DNA of 64,000 nt from Conchocele bisecta (Eukaryota > Mollusca > Bivalvia > Lucinida > Thyasiridae). The stretch lies in the NCBI GenBank assembly GCA_029237695.1, contig CM055265.1:110348773-110412772 (forward strand), written 5' to 3'. The position numbers and the translations under genes are program-made. This document shows positions 10,450-21,713 of this stretch, piece by piece. The number at the start of each line of letters is the position of its first letter. Position 1 is the stretch's first letter. Below the pieces are notes generated by a model that was not told the origin of the DNA, searched no databases, and saw nothing but the letters and a program-made list of their open reading frames with translations.

Positions 10450-11062
10450 TGTCCGGAGCATAACTCGAACACCCTTTGGAATATTTTCATGAAACTTCAC
10501 ACATGCATAGACCACGACCCGAAGGTGTGTCGCGCACAAGAATGACAACTCTTGAATAGCTAATTTTTGAGTTATCTCCCTTTTTTGTTTCTCGCACTGA
10601 TTTCGTGTCCGGAGCATAACTCCACCACCCTTTCGAATATTTTCATGAAACTTCACACATGCATAGACCACGACCCGAAGGTGTGTCGCGCACAAGAATG
10701 ACAACTCTTGCATAGCTAATTTTTGAGTTATCTCCCTTTTTTGTTTCGCGCACTGATTGACCATAACTCGACCACCCTTTGGAATATTTTTATGAAACTT
10801 AACACATTCAATTAGACCACGAACCGAAGGTGTGTCGTGCACAAGAATGACAACTCTTGCATAGCTAATTTTTGAGTTATCTCCCTTTTTTGTTTTCGCT
10901 CACTGATTTCCTGTCCGGAGCATAACTCGACCACCCTTTGGAATATTTTCATGAAACTTCACACATGCATAGACCACGACCCGGAGGTGTGTCGCGCACA
11001 AGAATGACAACTCTTGCGTAGCTAATTTTTCAGTTATATCCCTTTTTTGTTTTGCGCACTCT
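10450..11062. repeat. Tandem array, about 150-bp unit, four copies
   Basis: Each unit carries TCCGGAGCATAACTC, GGAATATTTTCATGAAACTT, CACACATGCATAGACCACGA, GCACAAGAATGACAACTCTT and GAGTTATCTCCCTTTTTTGT. The third unit is shorter and has ATTCAATTAGACC in place of GCATAGACC. The unit recurs at 13075-13370 and, on the other strand, at 55680-55960, 56440-56560 and 57905-58380. The chance open frames through it (CVKFHENIPKG-type) are not evidence of coding. Confidence 0.85.
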
Positions 11063-11284
11063 ACAAACTGGACAATAATGCATGAAGACCTGTTTTCTCG
11101 TCTGCTCTGTATACCTTTTCTCGTGTGCTCTGTACACCTTACCTGTAGAGAGAACAATAGAAACTGGGAGAACCATGTGCTAAGCATGGGCTAGCATGTG
11201 CAGATGTCCACTGCTTGACCACTGCTGACCAGGTAATTTATACAGGTAAATCACTACATTGGGTACTGTGTTGAAAATATTGTG

Positions 11285-11795
11285 GCATTATGTGGACCTC
11301 TGCAGATATATGTAGATAAATATAGGACTATTAAAAAAAATCTGGTCTCCAATAGCAAGCATTATTATTTTTAAACTTTTTTTTGTCATTTTTTTTCATT
11401 TTTTGTTTTCATTTTTTTTTTCAAATTATTTTTCAATTTTTGTCCAGTAGCATAAGGTCGTAAGTGCTATATACAGACTATTCACCTGTGCATGTGCTAG
11501 CATGTGCAACTGACCACTGACCACTTACAGGTAATTTATACAGGTAAATGATTATATTACATTTCCGTAAACTGTGTTGAAAATATTGTGGCATTATGTG
11601 GACCTGTGCAGATATATGTAGATAAATATAGGACTATTAAAAAGATTCTGGGCTCCAGTAGCGAGCATTATTATTTTTAATTTTTAAACATTTTTCCATT
11701 TTTTTTTTTCATTTTTTTTTTCAAATTCTTTTTCAATTTTTGTCTAGTAGCATAAGGTCGTAAGTGCTATATACAGACTATTATCATATAATAAA
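11285..11795. repeat. Two copies of a roughly 310-bp repeat with homopolymer tracts
   Basis: TGTTGAAAATATTGTGGCAT, then ATATATGTAGATAAATATAG, then CTCCAGTAGC and T-rich tracts, then AGCATAAGGTCGTAAGTGCT, occur twice (near 11270-11480 and 11575-11785). Copy 2 of the element holds four to five of these units (56565-57740). Confidence 0.75.
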
Positions 11796-11872
11796 ACAAT
11801 TATTGACTAGTGAGCCATAGAATATAATCTGATATTCTATGGTTCACTAGTCAATAATTGTATAATATGTTC
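11786..11872. repeat. Perfect-looking palindrome, about 40-bp arms
   Basis: ACAATTATTGACTAGTGAGC followed by CATAGAATAT and then, after a few bases, the reverse complement. Copy 2 of the composite element has no counterpart, so this is probably a small fold-back insertion. Confidence 0.7.
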
Positions 11873-12017
11873 GGGCCAGTGAAAATTGCTTTCGGGCCCA
11901 GGCTCGAGGTCAAGGCGGGACAAGGCGAGGCATCTGATTCCGCGGAATTCTTGTTTACTTATCTCCCTTTGTTGTTTCGTGCTCTGATTTTGTATCCAGA
12001 GCATAACTCGAACACGC

Positions 12018-12990
12018 ATATACGCATTGCTCTAATGGTCCTCTACCGCCCTGTGCCAAATCCACGTTCGTTCTGCCCCCGTCAAGCCCAGGGTCAAGGT
12101 CACATACTTAGTGCTTCAAAAACATTAACGCTTGGGTAAATATCTTATACTTTCTGTTTTCTTTCATGGATCATGGATCATCTTCATATTTCATATACGC
12201 ATTGCTCTAATGGTCCTCTACCGCCCTGTGCCAAATCCACGTTCGTCCTGCCCCACCAATCCCAGGGTCAAGGTCACATACTTGGTGCTTCAAAAACTTT
12301 AACGCTCAGGTAAATATCTTATAATTTTTATTTCCATTCACGGATCAACTTCATATTTCATATACGCGTTGCTCTAATGGTCGTCTACCGCCCTGTGCCA
12401 AATCCACGTTCGTCCTGCCCCCGCCAAGCCCAGGGTCAAGGTCACATACTTAGTGCTTCAAAAACTTTAACGCTCGGGTAAATATCTTATAATTTCTGTT
12501 TTCTTTCATGGATCATCTTCATATTTCTATACGCATTGCTCTAATGGTCCTCTACCGCCCTGTGCCAAATCCACGTTCGTCCTGCCCCCGCCAATCCCAG
12601 GGTCAAGGTCACATACTTGGTGCTTCAAAAACTTTAATGCTCAGGTAAATATCTTATAATTTTTCTTTCCATTCACGGATCAACTTCATATTTCATATAT
12701 GCGTTGCTCTAATGGTCCTCTACCGCCCTGTGCCAAATCCACGTTCGTCCCGCCCCCGCCAAGCCCAGGGTTAACATCATATACTTAGTGCTTCAAAAAC
12801 TTTAACGCTCAGGTAAATATCTTATAATTTCTGTTTTCTTTCACGGATCAGCTTCATATTTCATATATGCATTGCTCTAATGGTCCTCTACCGCCCTGTG
12901 CCAAATCCACGTTTGTCCTGCCCCCGCCAAGCCCAGGGTCAAGGTCACATACTTGGTGCTTCAAAAACTTTAACGCTCAGGTAAAAGAAA
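12018..12990. repeat. Tandem array, about 168-bp unit, six copies
   Basis: The marker CATTGCTCTAATGGTC (or CGTTGCTC...) starts at 12025, 12200, 12367, 12534, 12702 and 12870, spacings of 175, 167, 167, 168 and 168 bp. Each unit also has CCGCCCTGTGCCAAATCCAC and AGGGTCAAGGTCACATACTT. Copy 2 of the element has only two of these units (56040-56340), so the array differs in copy number between element copies. Confidence 0.9.
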
Positions 12991-13442
12991 ATTTTGACTT
13001 GCAATTTGGCCTCATTTATTATCAAAGCGATATGTGGGACATCCGTGTTCTATGAACACATTTTCTAGTTTATTAAACTTCACACATGCATAGAAGACGA
13101 CCCAAAGGTGTGTCGCACGTAAGAATGACAACTCTTGCGTCGTTAATTTCTTAGTTATCTCCCTTTGTTGTTTCGTGCACTGATTTCGTGTCTGGAGCAT
13201 AACTCGAACACCCTTTGGAATATTTTCATGAAACTTCACACATGCATAGACCACGACCCTAAAGGTGTGTCCCGCAAGAATGACAACTATTGCATCACTA
13301 ATTCTTTAGTTATCTCCCTTTGTTTTTCCGTCACTGATTTTGTCTCCGGAGCATAACTCGAACACCCTTTTTTCAAACTACTTGTGTATCTTGGGAGGGG
13401 GATACACATGCGCTTGTCGACAAGCGTCCATTTCTAGTTTAA

Positions 13443-13575
13443 CCAGTGGTTAAATCTTCCAGAAACTGATTAGTTAACCATTTGGTTAGCGGGTTTTATA
13501 GAAATGGTTAGCCAGTCTGGTTAACTAACCACACTGGTTAAAATTTAACCAGTGGTTAATTTAACCAAGGTTTAT
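13443..13575. repeat. AACCAGTGGTTAA palindrome cluster
   Basis: The 13-bp palindrome AACCAGTGGTTAA occurs at about 13440 and again near 13545, with variants between (TTAACCATTTGGTTAGC, GGTTAACTAACC). It looks like the ends of a small inverted-repeat element of about 120 bp between the composite element and the Tc1 remnant. Confidence 0.5.
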
Positions 13576-14124
13576 ACAAATGGTGGCAGAAGACAGAACA
13601 GTAGTCCAGTGCTGACGTGCCCATCCGGAATGCGCTGTTGCCCAGGCCCATCTGTATCGGCGATGTCTTTGTGTCAGAATTGGCCCAACGTAAAGACGTC
13701 GCGGTCGCATCCCTTCATCGCGTAGACGACGGCGTACCGTGTGCTCATTAATCATGTTAATGAGACGGTCGCGCGTCCCAATGGTCTCTTCAGCAGTCCC
13801 TGCAGACGTCTGTAAGCGGTTGCAAGCCTGTGTTAAGCGGATATACCAGTCCTGATTTGCTGTCGTGACCCGCGGGCGACCACTTCTTGGACGATCCTGA
13901 ACGTTTCCCAGTTGTTGGTAGCGATTCCACTGGTCAACGATAGTGGCTCTTCTGCAGTTTATTATGGCGAAATGGCTTTTGAATTTTGCCTTGTGTTTTT
14001 TGTCAGCTATCTCGAGGCTGTTCACAACCCATATTTCGCACGGAATTATCCATCCGTAACTGTGCACGGGCCGACATACACTGTTCACGCATGGTTGGTT
14101 ACGCACTATCAATGGACAAAACAT
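13575..14124 (-). pseudogene. Tc1-type transposase, N-terminal fragment
   Basis: Residues from about 55 of the frame read VDQWNRYQQLGN, then DRPRSGRPRVTT, then HTVRRRLRDEGMRPRR and later HSGWARQHWTTVL. This is the paired helix-turn-helix region with the GRPR-like hook of Tc1 transposases, up to the strand just before the first catalytic aspartate. The frame then breaks, and the DDE catalytic domain is missing. The first 50 residues do not resemble a transposase start. Inactive remnant. Confidence 0.75.
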
Positions 14125-15290
14125 AAGATTTCATTGAAAAATGTTTTTCAAATCGTGTAGAAATATCATGGCGACTAATTGAAAACTGTACGATTACTTT
14201 TGTCGCTGAGTATATATATATATATCCGGCTTCAGGAGTGCGCTAGAAGTTTGAAAACGGCAAAAGCCCCGTTTCTCCAGCCGCAGACACAGTCATATTT
14301 GAGCCGCCCTCAATTAGATGTCAATAGTGGCCCGGTGGCACGTCCCGCTAGTGGTTAGAAGGTTCCGCGTGTGTTTTATTTATCGCGTTTTGTTTGCTGT
14401 ATTGCTATCTCTGTAAGTTATGATATCAAGGTACACGTTTTTAGCTGCAAACTAACCATTTTTAACAACACATTTGCACAGTTTTGTTCGCTGACCGTTT
14501 CAATGCGGTACACCTCCTGTGATGCTTCCTTGTAGCATATGTATGTGTGTTTATTTCGTTTCATACTACAGTCGAACCTCTCCCTGCTGAGCACAAAACT
14601 TGTCGTCTGCTTTATATCGTGTTTTCTTTCTCAATAAAACATGGTTTGACAACACTTTAGAAATATTTCCAATGGAAATGATTCTAAAATGCTGTCAAAG
14701 CATGTTTTTGATGAAAAGTATCGAAGAAAATAAACAGCAGTCGACACAATTTAATTCAGCATTAAGCTCCCTACAACAGCCAGTTTTGCGTCTTCCCACG
14801 GGTGGCTGTTATAGAGAGGTTGCACTGTACAACTCTGTTTTATGGCCTTTTCCTGGGTCATCATGGTCATAAGAATAAAGATTGAAGGTGCTACATATAA
14901 AACGCAAGACCACTGATGTTTCCACTTTCTGTACCGATAAATGCCGATAATAAAAGTAAGAGGACAACATGTTTCAAACTTTCAGCGTTCATCGATATTT
15001 ACACACGCGTTTCCAGCGCCTGTATTCTTATGTTTGTATGGCTCATTCAAAGCTGTCGCAGACGACTATGAATGATCTGACCGGATACCCCGCATTGCCT
15101 AGCCGTTACCGTGGCTGGTAGACGAAGCTGACGGAAGTATATAGAAGATCTCAAACGAGTTTCCATTTGATATATACGTAGTCACAAAAGAAACGATACA
15201 TACATAATTATGATTGTGAATAAATGTATTGTAAGCGTTACATTTTACTTTATTCTCAAATATGACATGACATTGAAATGTCTTGCGATC
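14125..15290. other. Intergenic DNA, no gene seen
   Basis: Contains a short (TA)n run at 14211-14226. No frame shows recognisable motifs. The left edge of the first minisatellite array is at about 15293. Confidence 0.4.
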
Positions 15291-15292
15291 AT

Positions 15293-15803
15293 TTCATGTG
15301 GTGTATCTGGATCTACACTTTTTTCCAATACCACTATACAGACCTGTGGCGTATCTGGATCTACACATTTTTCCAATACCACTATACAGACATGTGGTGT
15401 ATCTGGATCTACACTGTTTGCCAATACCGCTATACAGGCATGTGGTGTATCTGGATCTACACTTTTTTCCAATACCACTATACAGACCTGTGGTGTATCT
15501 TGATCTACACTGTTTGCCAATACCACTATACAGGCATGTGGTGTATCTGGATCTACACTTTTTTCCAATACCACTATACAGGCCTGTGGTGTATCTGGAT
15601 CTACACTTTTTTCCAATACCACTATACAGGCCTGTGGTGTATCTGGATCTACACTGTTTGCCAATATCACTATACAGGCATGTGGTGTATCTGGATCTAC
15701 ACTTTTTTCCAATACCACTATACAGGCATGTGGTGTATCTGGATCTACACTTTTTTTCCAATACCATTATACAGACATGTGATGTATCTGGATCTACACT
15801 TTT
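15293..15803. repeat. 48-bp minisatellite, array 1, about 10.5 copies
   Basis: The unit starts TGTGGTGTATCTGGATCTAC and continues ACTGTTTGCC, AATACCACTA, TACAGGCA. Units differ by a few substitutions and by TTTTTTCC versus TGTTTGCC. Because 48 is a multiple of three, every frame repeats with a 16-residue period. The same unit forms the 18-kb array at 24636-42968. The right edge passes directly into another dispersed repeat at 15806. Confidence 0.95.
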
Positions 15804-15805
15804 TA

Positions 15806-16560
15806 GCTCACCTGAGCGAAGCTCATGTGAGCTATTGTTACCGCAATGTGTCCGTCGTCGTCCGTCTGTGAACATTTTCAAACGTCTTCTCCTCAGTAAC
15901 CATTGGGCCTATAGTCACCAAACTTCATGGTCATGGTCCTTAGGTAAGGGGATTACAACATTGTTAAAATGACGTCATTACGTAATCCAAGATGGCCGTC
16001 GTCTAAAAATAGCACAAATTCTTCAAAAATCTTCTTCTCAAGAACCGCCAACCGGATTTAGACAAAACTTGGTAGGAATGATCGATGTACAATGCTCTTT
16101 CAAAGTTGTTAAAATGGTGACCCCGGGGTCAAAAATGGGCGTGGCCTGTGGGGTTAATTTGGGGTCAAATTTTATTTTTGTCGAAATCGGATGGTTATGT
16201 CATCCAAGATGGCCGCCGAAAGGTCAAAAGGTCGTTCTTTTATTAGAGATTTCAAAATTCTTCTTCACATGAACCGCTTGGCCCATGGTAGCCAAACTTA
16301 AAAGTTATGGTCCATGGGTGAAGCCTTTTCAGATTTGTTAAAATGGAGGTCATCGCTAATCCAAGATGGCCGCCGTCTAAAAATAGCATAAAAATAGCAT
16401 ACATTTTACAATGCTCTTTCAAAGTTGTTAAAATGGTGACCCCGGGGTCAAAAATGGGCGTGCCCGTGGGGCCAAATTGGGGTCAAATTTTATTTTTGAC
16501 CGAATATGGTCATGTTATATATCAAATCGAAGGTATCAACGAGGCCCTCGATTGCTGTGG
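15806..16560. mobile_element. Dispersed repeat beginning AGCTCACCTGAGCGAAGCTC
   Basis: It opens with nested palindromes (AGCTCACCTGAGCGAAGCTC, then ATGTGAGCT). It contains TCCAAGATGGCCG at three sites (about 15988, 16203 and 16366) and an internal block of about 55 bp (from ACAATGCTCTTTCAAAGTTG) repeated at 16089 and 16409, spacing 320 bp. No protein is encoded. The opening looks like a common mollusc dispersed repeat (from memory); its class is unknown to me. Confidence 0.5.
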
Positions 16561-16636
16561 TGCAATATTTGTCGGAATCGGATGATTGGATGATCGGGTG
16601 TATGGGTGTCGCGAGGGCCTGTCGCCACCCAAACTC

Positions 16637-17017
16637 TCACACTTTCAGGGTGTGTGATGATGTCGTGTGAACATTGGTCCACGACCGAACGGCATCCATT
16701 GCCGCAACGGCACAAGCGTTGTTCTGTGGGGTGGGATCCACCACGGTCACACAATCGTGTGGATAGCGGGCGAAATAGAATAAGGTTGATTCCGTGAAGA
16801 ATTCCGCCGGCAGGAGGGCTTTAATACCAGTATGTTGCTTGACGACATGCCTGCGCAGATCGGTTACCCGGTAGTCTCGCTCCTTGTCGTAGCACCAGGC
16901 ACAGAAGACGTGCAGCCTGTTGTGAACGGGGCTCATCAGGTGCTTCTTTAGACGTCCCTTGGTCTCAAACCTCTCTGGACACAGTTCACAAGTGATTGTC
17001 ATTCTGTAACATATATT
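16637..17017 (-). CDS. Short C2H2-like zinc-finger ORF or exon, unknown function
   Basis: From a Met at 17007 the frame reads MTITCELCPERF, ETKGRLKKHLMSPVH (C-x2-C-x12-H-x4-H), then FCAWCYDKER with DLRRHVVKQH, a second Cys2-His2-like unit. About 60 further residues follow without a domain I recognise (LLPAEFFTESTLFYFARYP). Just upstream on the minus strand TATATGTTACAG resembles a 3' splice site, so it could be an exon. No neighbouring exon was found. It may instead belong to a transposon-associated protein. Confidence 0.45.
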   Translation of the reverse strand, partial: NICYRMTITCELCPERFETKGRLKKHLMSPVHNRLHVFCAWCYDKERDYRVTDLRRHVVKQHTGIKALLPAEFFTESTLFYFARYPHDCVTVVDPTPQNNACAVAAMDAVRSWTNVHTTSSHTLKV

Positions 17018-17990
17018 TATTTTCTGGAGTCTTCGCGTCACATTGCGTTGTATTATTTCACATGATAATTATTGACTTGGGTATCGGACAAGTCATTCAT
17101 CATCCAGATAACATTACTTGTAACATTTAATATTTCATTGTTAAACGTTTCTGTTGCAATTTGTTCCCAGTTGAGCATATTGTAAGTACACCTTTTATTG
17201 CAATTGGTGCATGGTCACACATTTTCAATTTACATTCGGAGAGAAGTTCTTGTTCAATTATTTACACTGTGAGAAACAATTGACCCGTCTACTGCTCCTT
17301 GCATTAGGATTTTTTTTATTTTCATTCCTACAAGCTATAGCTTAATTACTTCTGATTGTACCAACATTAAGCGTCATATGGTATTAGCCGTTGCCATATT
17401 TGGTGTGTTTATACCTAAGACCTGAGTTTACAGACACTGGAAATAGATTTTTTGTTTTGCCAATACCAGTATTCTATCCCTTGGATATGGCGAATAATTA
17501 CTCTGTAATTACACACAGATTCTCATCTATCGTAAAACCCTGGGTGATCAGTCCAACTTTTACCATATCATCTCATTCCATATTTAAATTTGTGCTGCGC
17601 AGCAACTTGGGCTTAATACTATTCCAGGACTATAACTGGTAGGTACAATTAATACATTTCCCTCAGTTCAGTTCCGTTAGTCAATTTCAACTACAGGTGA
17701 ATATTGTGTGAAAATACAGTGCATGCACTCAAATGTTTTCCTTATGGGACATCTATTTAAACGCGGCTAGGAATCTATAATTTCATTATAGGTATATAAC
17801 CTATCCGAGACTCACAAAGTTCCTTGTTTAAGCTATGAATTATTGCATTACCGGTATGAATTGGTACTGACTAGTAAAGTTGAACACTAACACTAACTTG
17901 AACACAATAACTAACACATGTTTTCTGTTTCAGGTTGTCTTTCAGAGATAATGTGCGACTCTTTGACACTACAACTTAACCCTAGAAAAT
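17018..17990. other. Intergenic DNA; expected position of the missing Ty3 3' LTR
   Basis: I searched this stretch by eye for the sequence of the candidate 5' LTR (23432 onward) and did not find it. No gene or named repeat seen. Confidence 0.4.
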
Positions 17991-17999
17991 CATCGTGGT

Positions 18000-19150
18000 A
18001 GATCCAGTCCATGGTATGGACGAAGTCGGTCGATATGATGAGCCTTCGCTGGTTGCATGGCCTTTCGTTTCACGAGATACATCATGTCGTCGATCTTGCG
18101 GACCACGAGGCAGGGCCCTTACTGGTGAACTTGGACGATATTACCACATTTCGACTTGGGTCGAATAACCAGACAGCCTGGCCAACAGCAAGGGACCGCT
18201 GTTTGGCGTTAGTGTCATAATGCCGTTTCCTGTATAGAGCATGCTGTTTCAGAGTCTTACGCGCCAAGTCATGGGCACTAGTGAGGGAATTTTGTAAGTC
18301 CACAACATAGTCGTCGACACTCGTCGCGGTTACGTCGGTTGCAGGCAGGCCGATCACTGCCGTCATGGGGAGGGAGACTTCTCTGCCGAATACCATTTTA
18401 TTTGGTGAACAACCTGTGGACGCATGTCTTGAAGATCGATATGCCAATAACACTTGTTGGAGAAATCGGTCCCAATTCCGTTGATCATTTTCGCAGTACA
18501 CTGTCAACATGCTTGTCAGTGTCCGATTAAAACGTTCTACAACCCCATTGGCCTGTGGCCGCATCACAGATGTTGAAACCTTATGTATATGCAGGCACTC
18601 GCACATTTCCCGAAACAGCTTGGCCTCAAAACATTTTCCGAGATCTGATAGGATCATTAACGGCGTACCCATTCTTGAAATAAAATCGTCGATCAACGCA
18701 GTGGCCACGGTGGTGGCTTCATTTGGTAAACCAGTCGCAAATGACCAGTACAAATCGATTTCATCGGTTGGTTATTGGCAACGGACCCAAAATGTCAATG
18801 GCAACTTTCTCCATCGGTTCACCCACCGGACATGCTCCCAATGGTGCCTTGGTAAGTTTTGCTGGTTTGCGCGCGGAACACTGATTGCATTGCTTGCAGT
18901 ATTGACCAATGGAATCTGACATGCCGGGCCAGTAGAAATGTTGTCTAACTCTGTCTAACATTTTATTGGTAGCTAGGTGGGCTGCTGTCGGAATATTGTG
19001 ATAATGATGGAGAATGTCTGCTTGTTTGCATTCAGGCACTACGAACTGAAGGTGGCAGTCTCTGTCATTCTCCACAAGCCACTTTCTGTATAACATTCCC
19101 CCGTGTAGTTCCAACCGGTCCCAGTGCCTCCACAATGTTTTAGTTTTGGA
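18000..19150 (-). pseudogene. Ty3-like integrase, frameshifted
   Basis: From 19135 leftwards: an H-H-C-C zinc-binding module (HHYHNIPTAAHLATNKM and YCKQCNQC), then the integrase core start VAIDILGPLP. An in-frame TGA follows near 18763 and a frame change near 18745. The second part (18753-18082) carries ILSDLGKCFEAKLF and VVERFNRTL, the remaining D and E of the DDE triad. SDLG replaces the usual SDQG. The region then runs to a basic tail (YRKRHYDTNAK). It would join element DNA to the host genome, but the reading-frame breaks make this copy inactive. Confidence 0.85.
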
Positions 19151-19151
19151 A

Positions 19152-20030
19152 CTACAACCTGAAATTTGGTTCCATGTTGGCTGGTGATGTGTCTAATGCA
19201 CTAATGATTGGGCCTGTATTCTGATCCTGAGCTTGTGCGTTAACTATATCAGTTGGTTGCCGCCCATCTAGTAGAAATGTGGTTGGTTTCAGTTCATCTG
19301 ATGCTAGACTTTGATGTTGACCACGTGTTATAACCCGAATGTCAATATCCTCAGACCCATCCATCATCTCGGTGGACTCGCTGGACGACATCATCAAGAC
19401 CGGTACGGTGCTCGCCTGTTCAGTTTCTTGGCTTCGCGTTTCTAGTTTACTGCATACCGTACATGGCCGTCGACTAAGTGCATCTGCGTTATTATGGAGA
19501 CGACCTTGACGATGGGTGATGTTCAAGTTGTACGATTCCAGGTACAGCAACCACCTCGCCGTCTGACCTTCTGGACATTTGAGCCTTCTCATCCAGGAGA
19601 CAGCGGCGTTGTCTGTACGTACATTCACTTCCTGTCCATATAAGTAGTGATGGAAATGCTTAACGCTGGTTACTAGGCGTAACAATTCTTTCCGCGTTGT
19701 ACAATATGAGGCTTCATGCTTATTCAAGGTTTTACTCATGTACGCGATAACTCGCTCTTGGCCATCTTGCACTTGACTCAGAACCGCTCCCATAGCTATG
19801 TCTGAACAGTCGGTATCCAGCCAGAATGGATTCCCAGCCTGAGGAAACCCGAGTATCGGAGCAGATGTTAACGCCTGCTTCAGCTGGTCGAATGCCAGCT
19901 AGGCTTCTTCTGTCCATAGAAATGTTACTCCTTTCTCCCCTATTCGGTACAATGGCTTGGCAATTTGACTAAAGTTTTGTACATAACGTTTGTAATAGGA
20001 TGCGAGTCCAATGAAAGATTTTTCGCTGAT
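19152..20030 (-). pseudogene. Ty3-like RNase H region
   Basis: The sequence continues the pol frame after the RT: IGLASYYKRYVQNFSQIAKPL from about 20030, an in-frame TAG near 19901, then the RNase H domain with LDTDCSDIAMGAVLSQ, RVIAYMSKTLNKHE, TTRKELLRL and VRTDNAAVSWMRR (the acidic residues are present), and the YNLNITHRQG and HNNADALSRR end motifs. A further frame change near 19155 separates it from integrase. Confidence 0.85.
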
Positions 20031-21620
20031 GTGGGTACTGGCCAATCACGGACTGCCGCAATTTTGTCGTCGTCAGTGGCCACCCCCTCGGATGACACGA
20101 TATGTCCGAGAACCTTTACAACTTTTTGGAAGAACGTACATTTCCGCGGTTTTAATTTTAATCGTGCTTGCTGGAGTCGCTGAAAGACGTGTTCCAGTCG
20201 CCGGAGGTTTTCTTCGAATGATGAACTTGAGACAATAATATCATCCATATAGACACAACATTCAGTCCATTTGTAGACCTCGCAGTACTTCACCCATGAG
20301 CCTGCTGAACTCCGAGGGTGCCGTGACTAATCCATACGGGAGCCGTGTGAAGTGGAAAAGTCCTAGGCTGGTGGAGAATGCAGTTTTCTCCATATCTTCC
20401 GGTGCTAAACCCATCTGTAGATATCCCTGATTTAGATCCATACAGCTGAAGTATGTGGAGCCCTCCAGAGACTCCAAACATTCATCAATACGCGCCAAGG
20501 GAAAGGAGTCCTTTTTTACCACTTGATTAACAGCGCGAAAGTCGACACAAAATCTTGTGCTGTCATCTTTCTTGGTTAAGAGCACTATTGGTGAACTCCA
20601 AGGGCTGATACTAGGCTCAATTATTCCTCTGGACAGCATTTTCTCCACTTCTTTACGCTCGGTTTCCCGTTTTCCCAGCGGTTGTCTCCGGTGCGGTTGC
20701 TTAATTGGTGCCGCGCCTTGTGTATCGATATGGTGTTGCACAATGTTAGTAACACCCAGGTCATCATCGGATTTTGCAAAAGCATCGTGAAACCGGATTA
20801 GTAATTGCTCAAACTGTTTCTTTTCACTTTCACTAAGATGGGTTAAGCTACGTGCCAGTAGATCGGATAGGTATTCCGGGACCTCTTGTAATTGTTCAGT
20901 GGAACAGCTCACCTGGGCACACCTATCACCTAATTTCTCTTTACAGGTTACCGATTCACATAGTCCTATATGTGTATTCGAGAAGATAGTGACATCCTTA
21001 TCCGCAGAGTTTATTATATTTATTTCAGTGGACCGCCCTGGTGATGAAAAAACACTGTCCATGACGTGTACTGTTTTTGAGCTCTGTCGGTCTGCTGCGG
21101 TTTGAATATGTACAGTGTCGGCCATATGTTCCCCATTTGGAATGTTAACTTTTATCCAGGCTGATGAGTAGGCTGGTACACTAACAGTGTCTGATGCAAA
21201 TATTCTGCACACATTGCATGTTTCCCTACCAGTCCAACACTGAATTTCACCCTGTATAGTGTTCATGATATACTTCGCGTAATCTATTTTCTGAATATGC
21301 TTCATTAAGAAATCCTGTCCAATAATTCCTTGCGGTGTCATTTCACAGACAATTATTGTATGTGTATACTCTGTATTCCCAAGTTTAATTTTCATGTCTG
21401 TATGTCCGTACATCTTCAAAGAACTGCCGCTTACATCATTAACAACATGTTTCATATCTTTCAGTGGTGGACGCGTGGATGAAGGAATTTCCTCATACAG
21501 ACGGAATGAAATGAGGGAAGCTGTTGACCCAGTATCAATAAGAAACTTTGTCGCGACGCCTTCTACTACTCCCCCCGTGTATAATCCATTGTCCCAGGAT
21601 GAAATTTGTCCCATTCGCAA
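19940..21620 (-). pseudogene. Ty3-like protease and reverse transcriptase
   Basis: The N-terminal part holds an aspartic protease core, FLIDTGSTASLIS, near residue 30, which would process Gag and Pol. The RT follows from about residue 310: GIIEPSISPWSSPIVLL, FCVDFRAVNQVV, FSCMDLNQGYLQM and FTRLPYGLVTAP. An extra A near 20273 (CAAATGG) shifts the frame, and the YMDDIIVSSS catalytic box lies in the next frame (20293-19940). A second shift near 20025 restores the original frame. The pol frame is the same frame as gag, separated from it by TGA and TAA only two codons apart (21716-21705). A non-functional copy. Confidence 0.88.
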
Positions 21621-21713
21621 CGAGCACGTTTCAGATCGAGGCCTATTTTCTCCTAAAACAGTTGACTCATGGCCTACTGTGCCAACTGTGATCCGTTTCC
21701 CGCATTATTCTGT

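Larger units (their letters stand above)
10322..13442 (-). mobile_element. Composite stem-loop-tailed repeat element, copy 1 (about 3.1 kb)
   Basis: Read on the minus strand, the element starts at 13442 with AACTAGAAATGGACGC and the palindrome CTTGTCGACAAG. It contains three separate tandem arrays (about 150, 168 and 310 bp units) and ends in a GC-rich hairpin (GTATCCCCCGACGGAGTCCG and onward to GATAC) followed by AATTAA. The same modules in the same order, on the plus strand, form copy 2 at 55588-58454. Comparing the copies fixes both ends. No protein is encoded, so it would be non-autonomous. Terminal hairpins plus core tandem repeats resemble DINE/Helentron-like and bivalve pearl-type elements; that assignment is inference. 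Confidence 0.65.

Noticed and set aside
10237..11187. Frames repeating CVKFHENIPKG as a tandem-domain protein
   Set aside because: They are translations of the 150-bp tandem repeat of the composite element; the same repeats elsewhere (55775, 57807, 58134) give similar broken frames on the other strand.
17018..17990. 3' LTR of the Ty3-like element
   Set aside because: Visual comparison with 23432-24165 gave no matching stretch; only chance resemblance such as TGTAAGTACACC.
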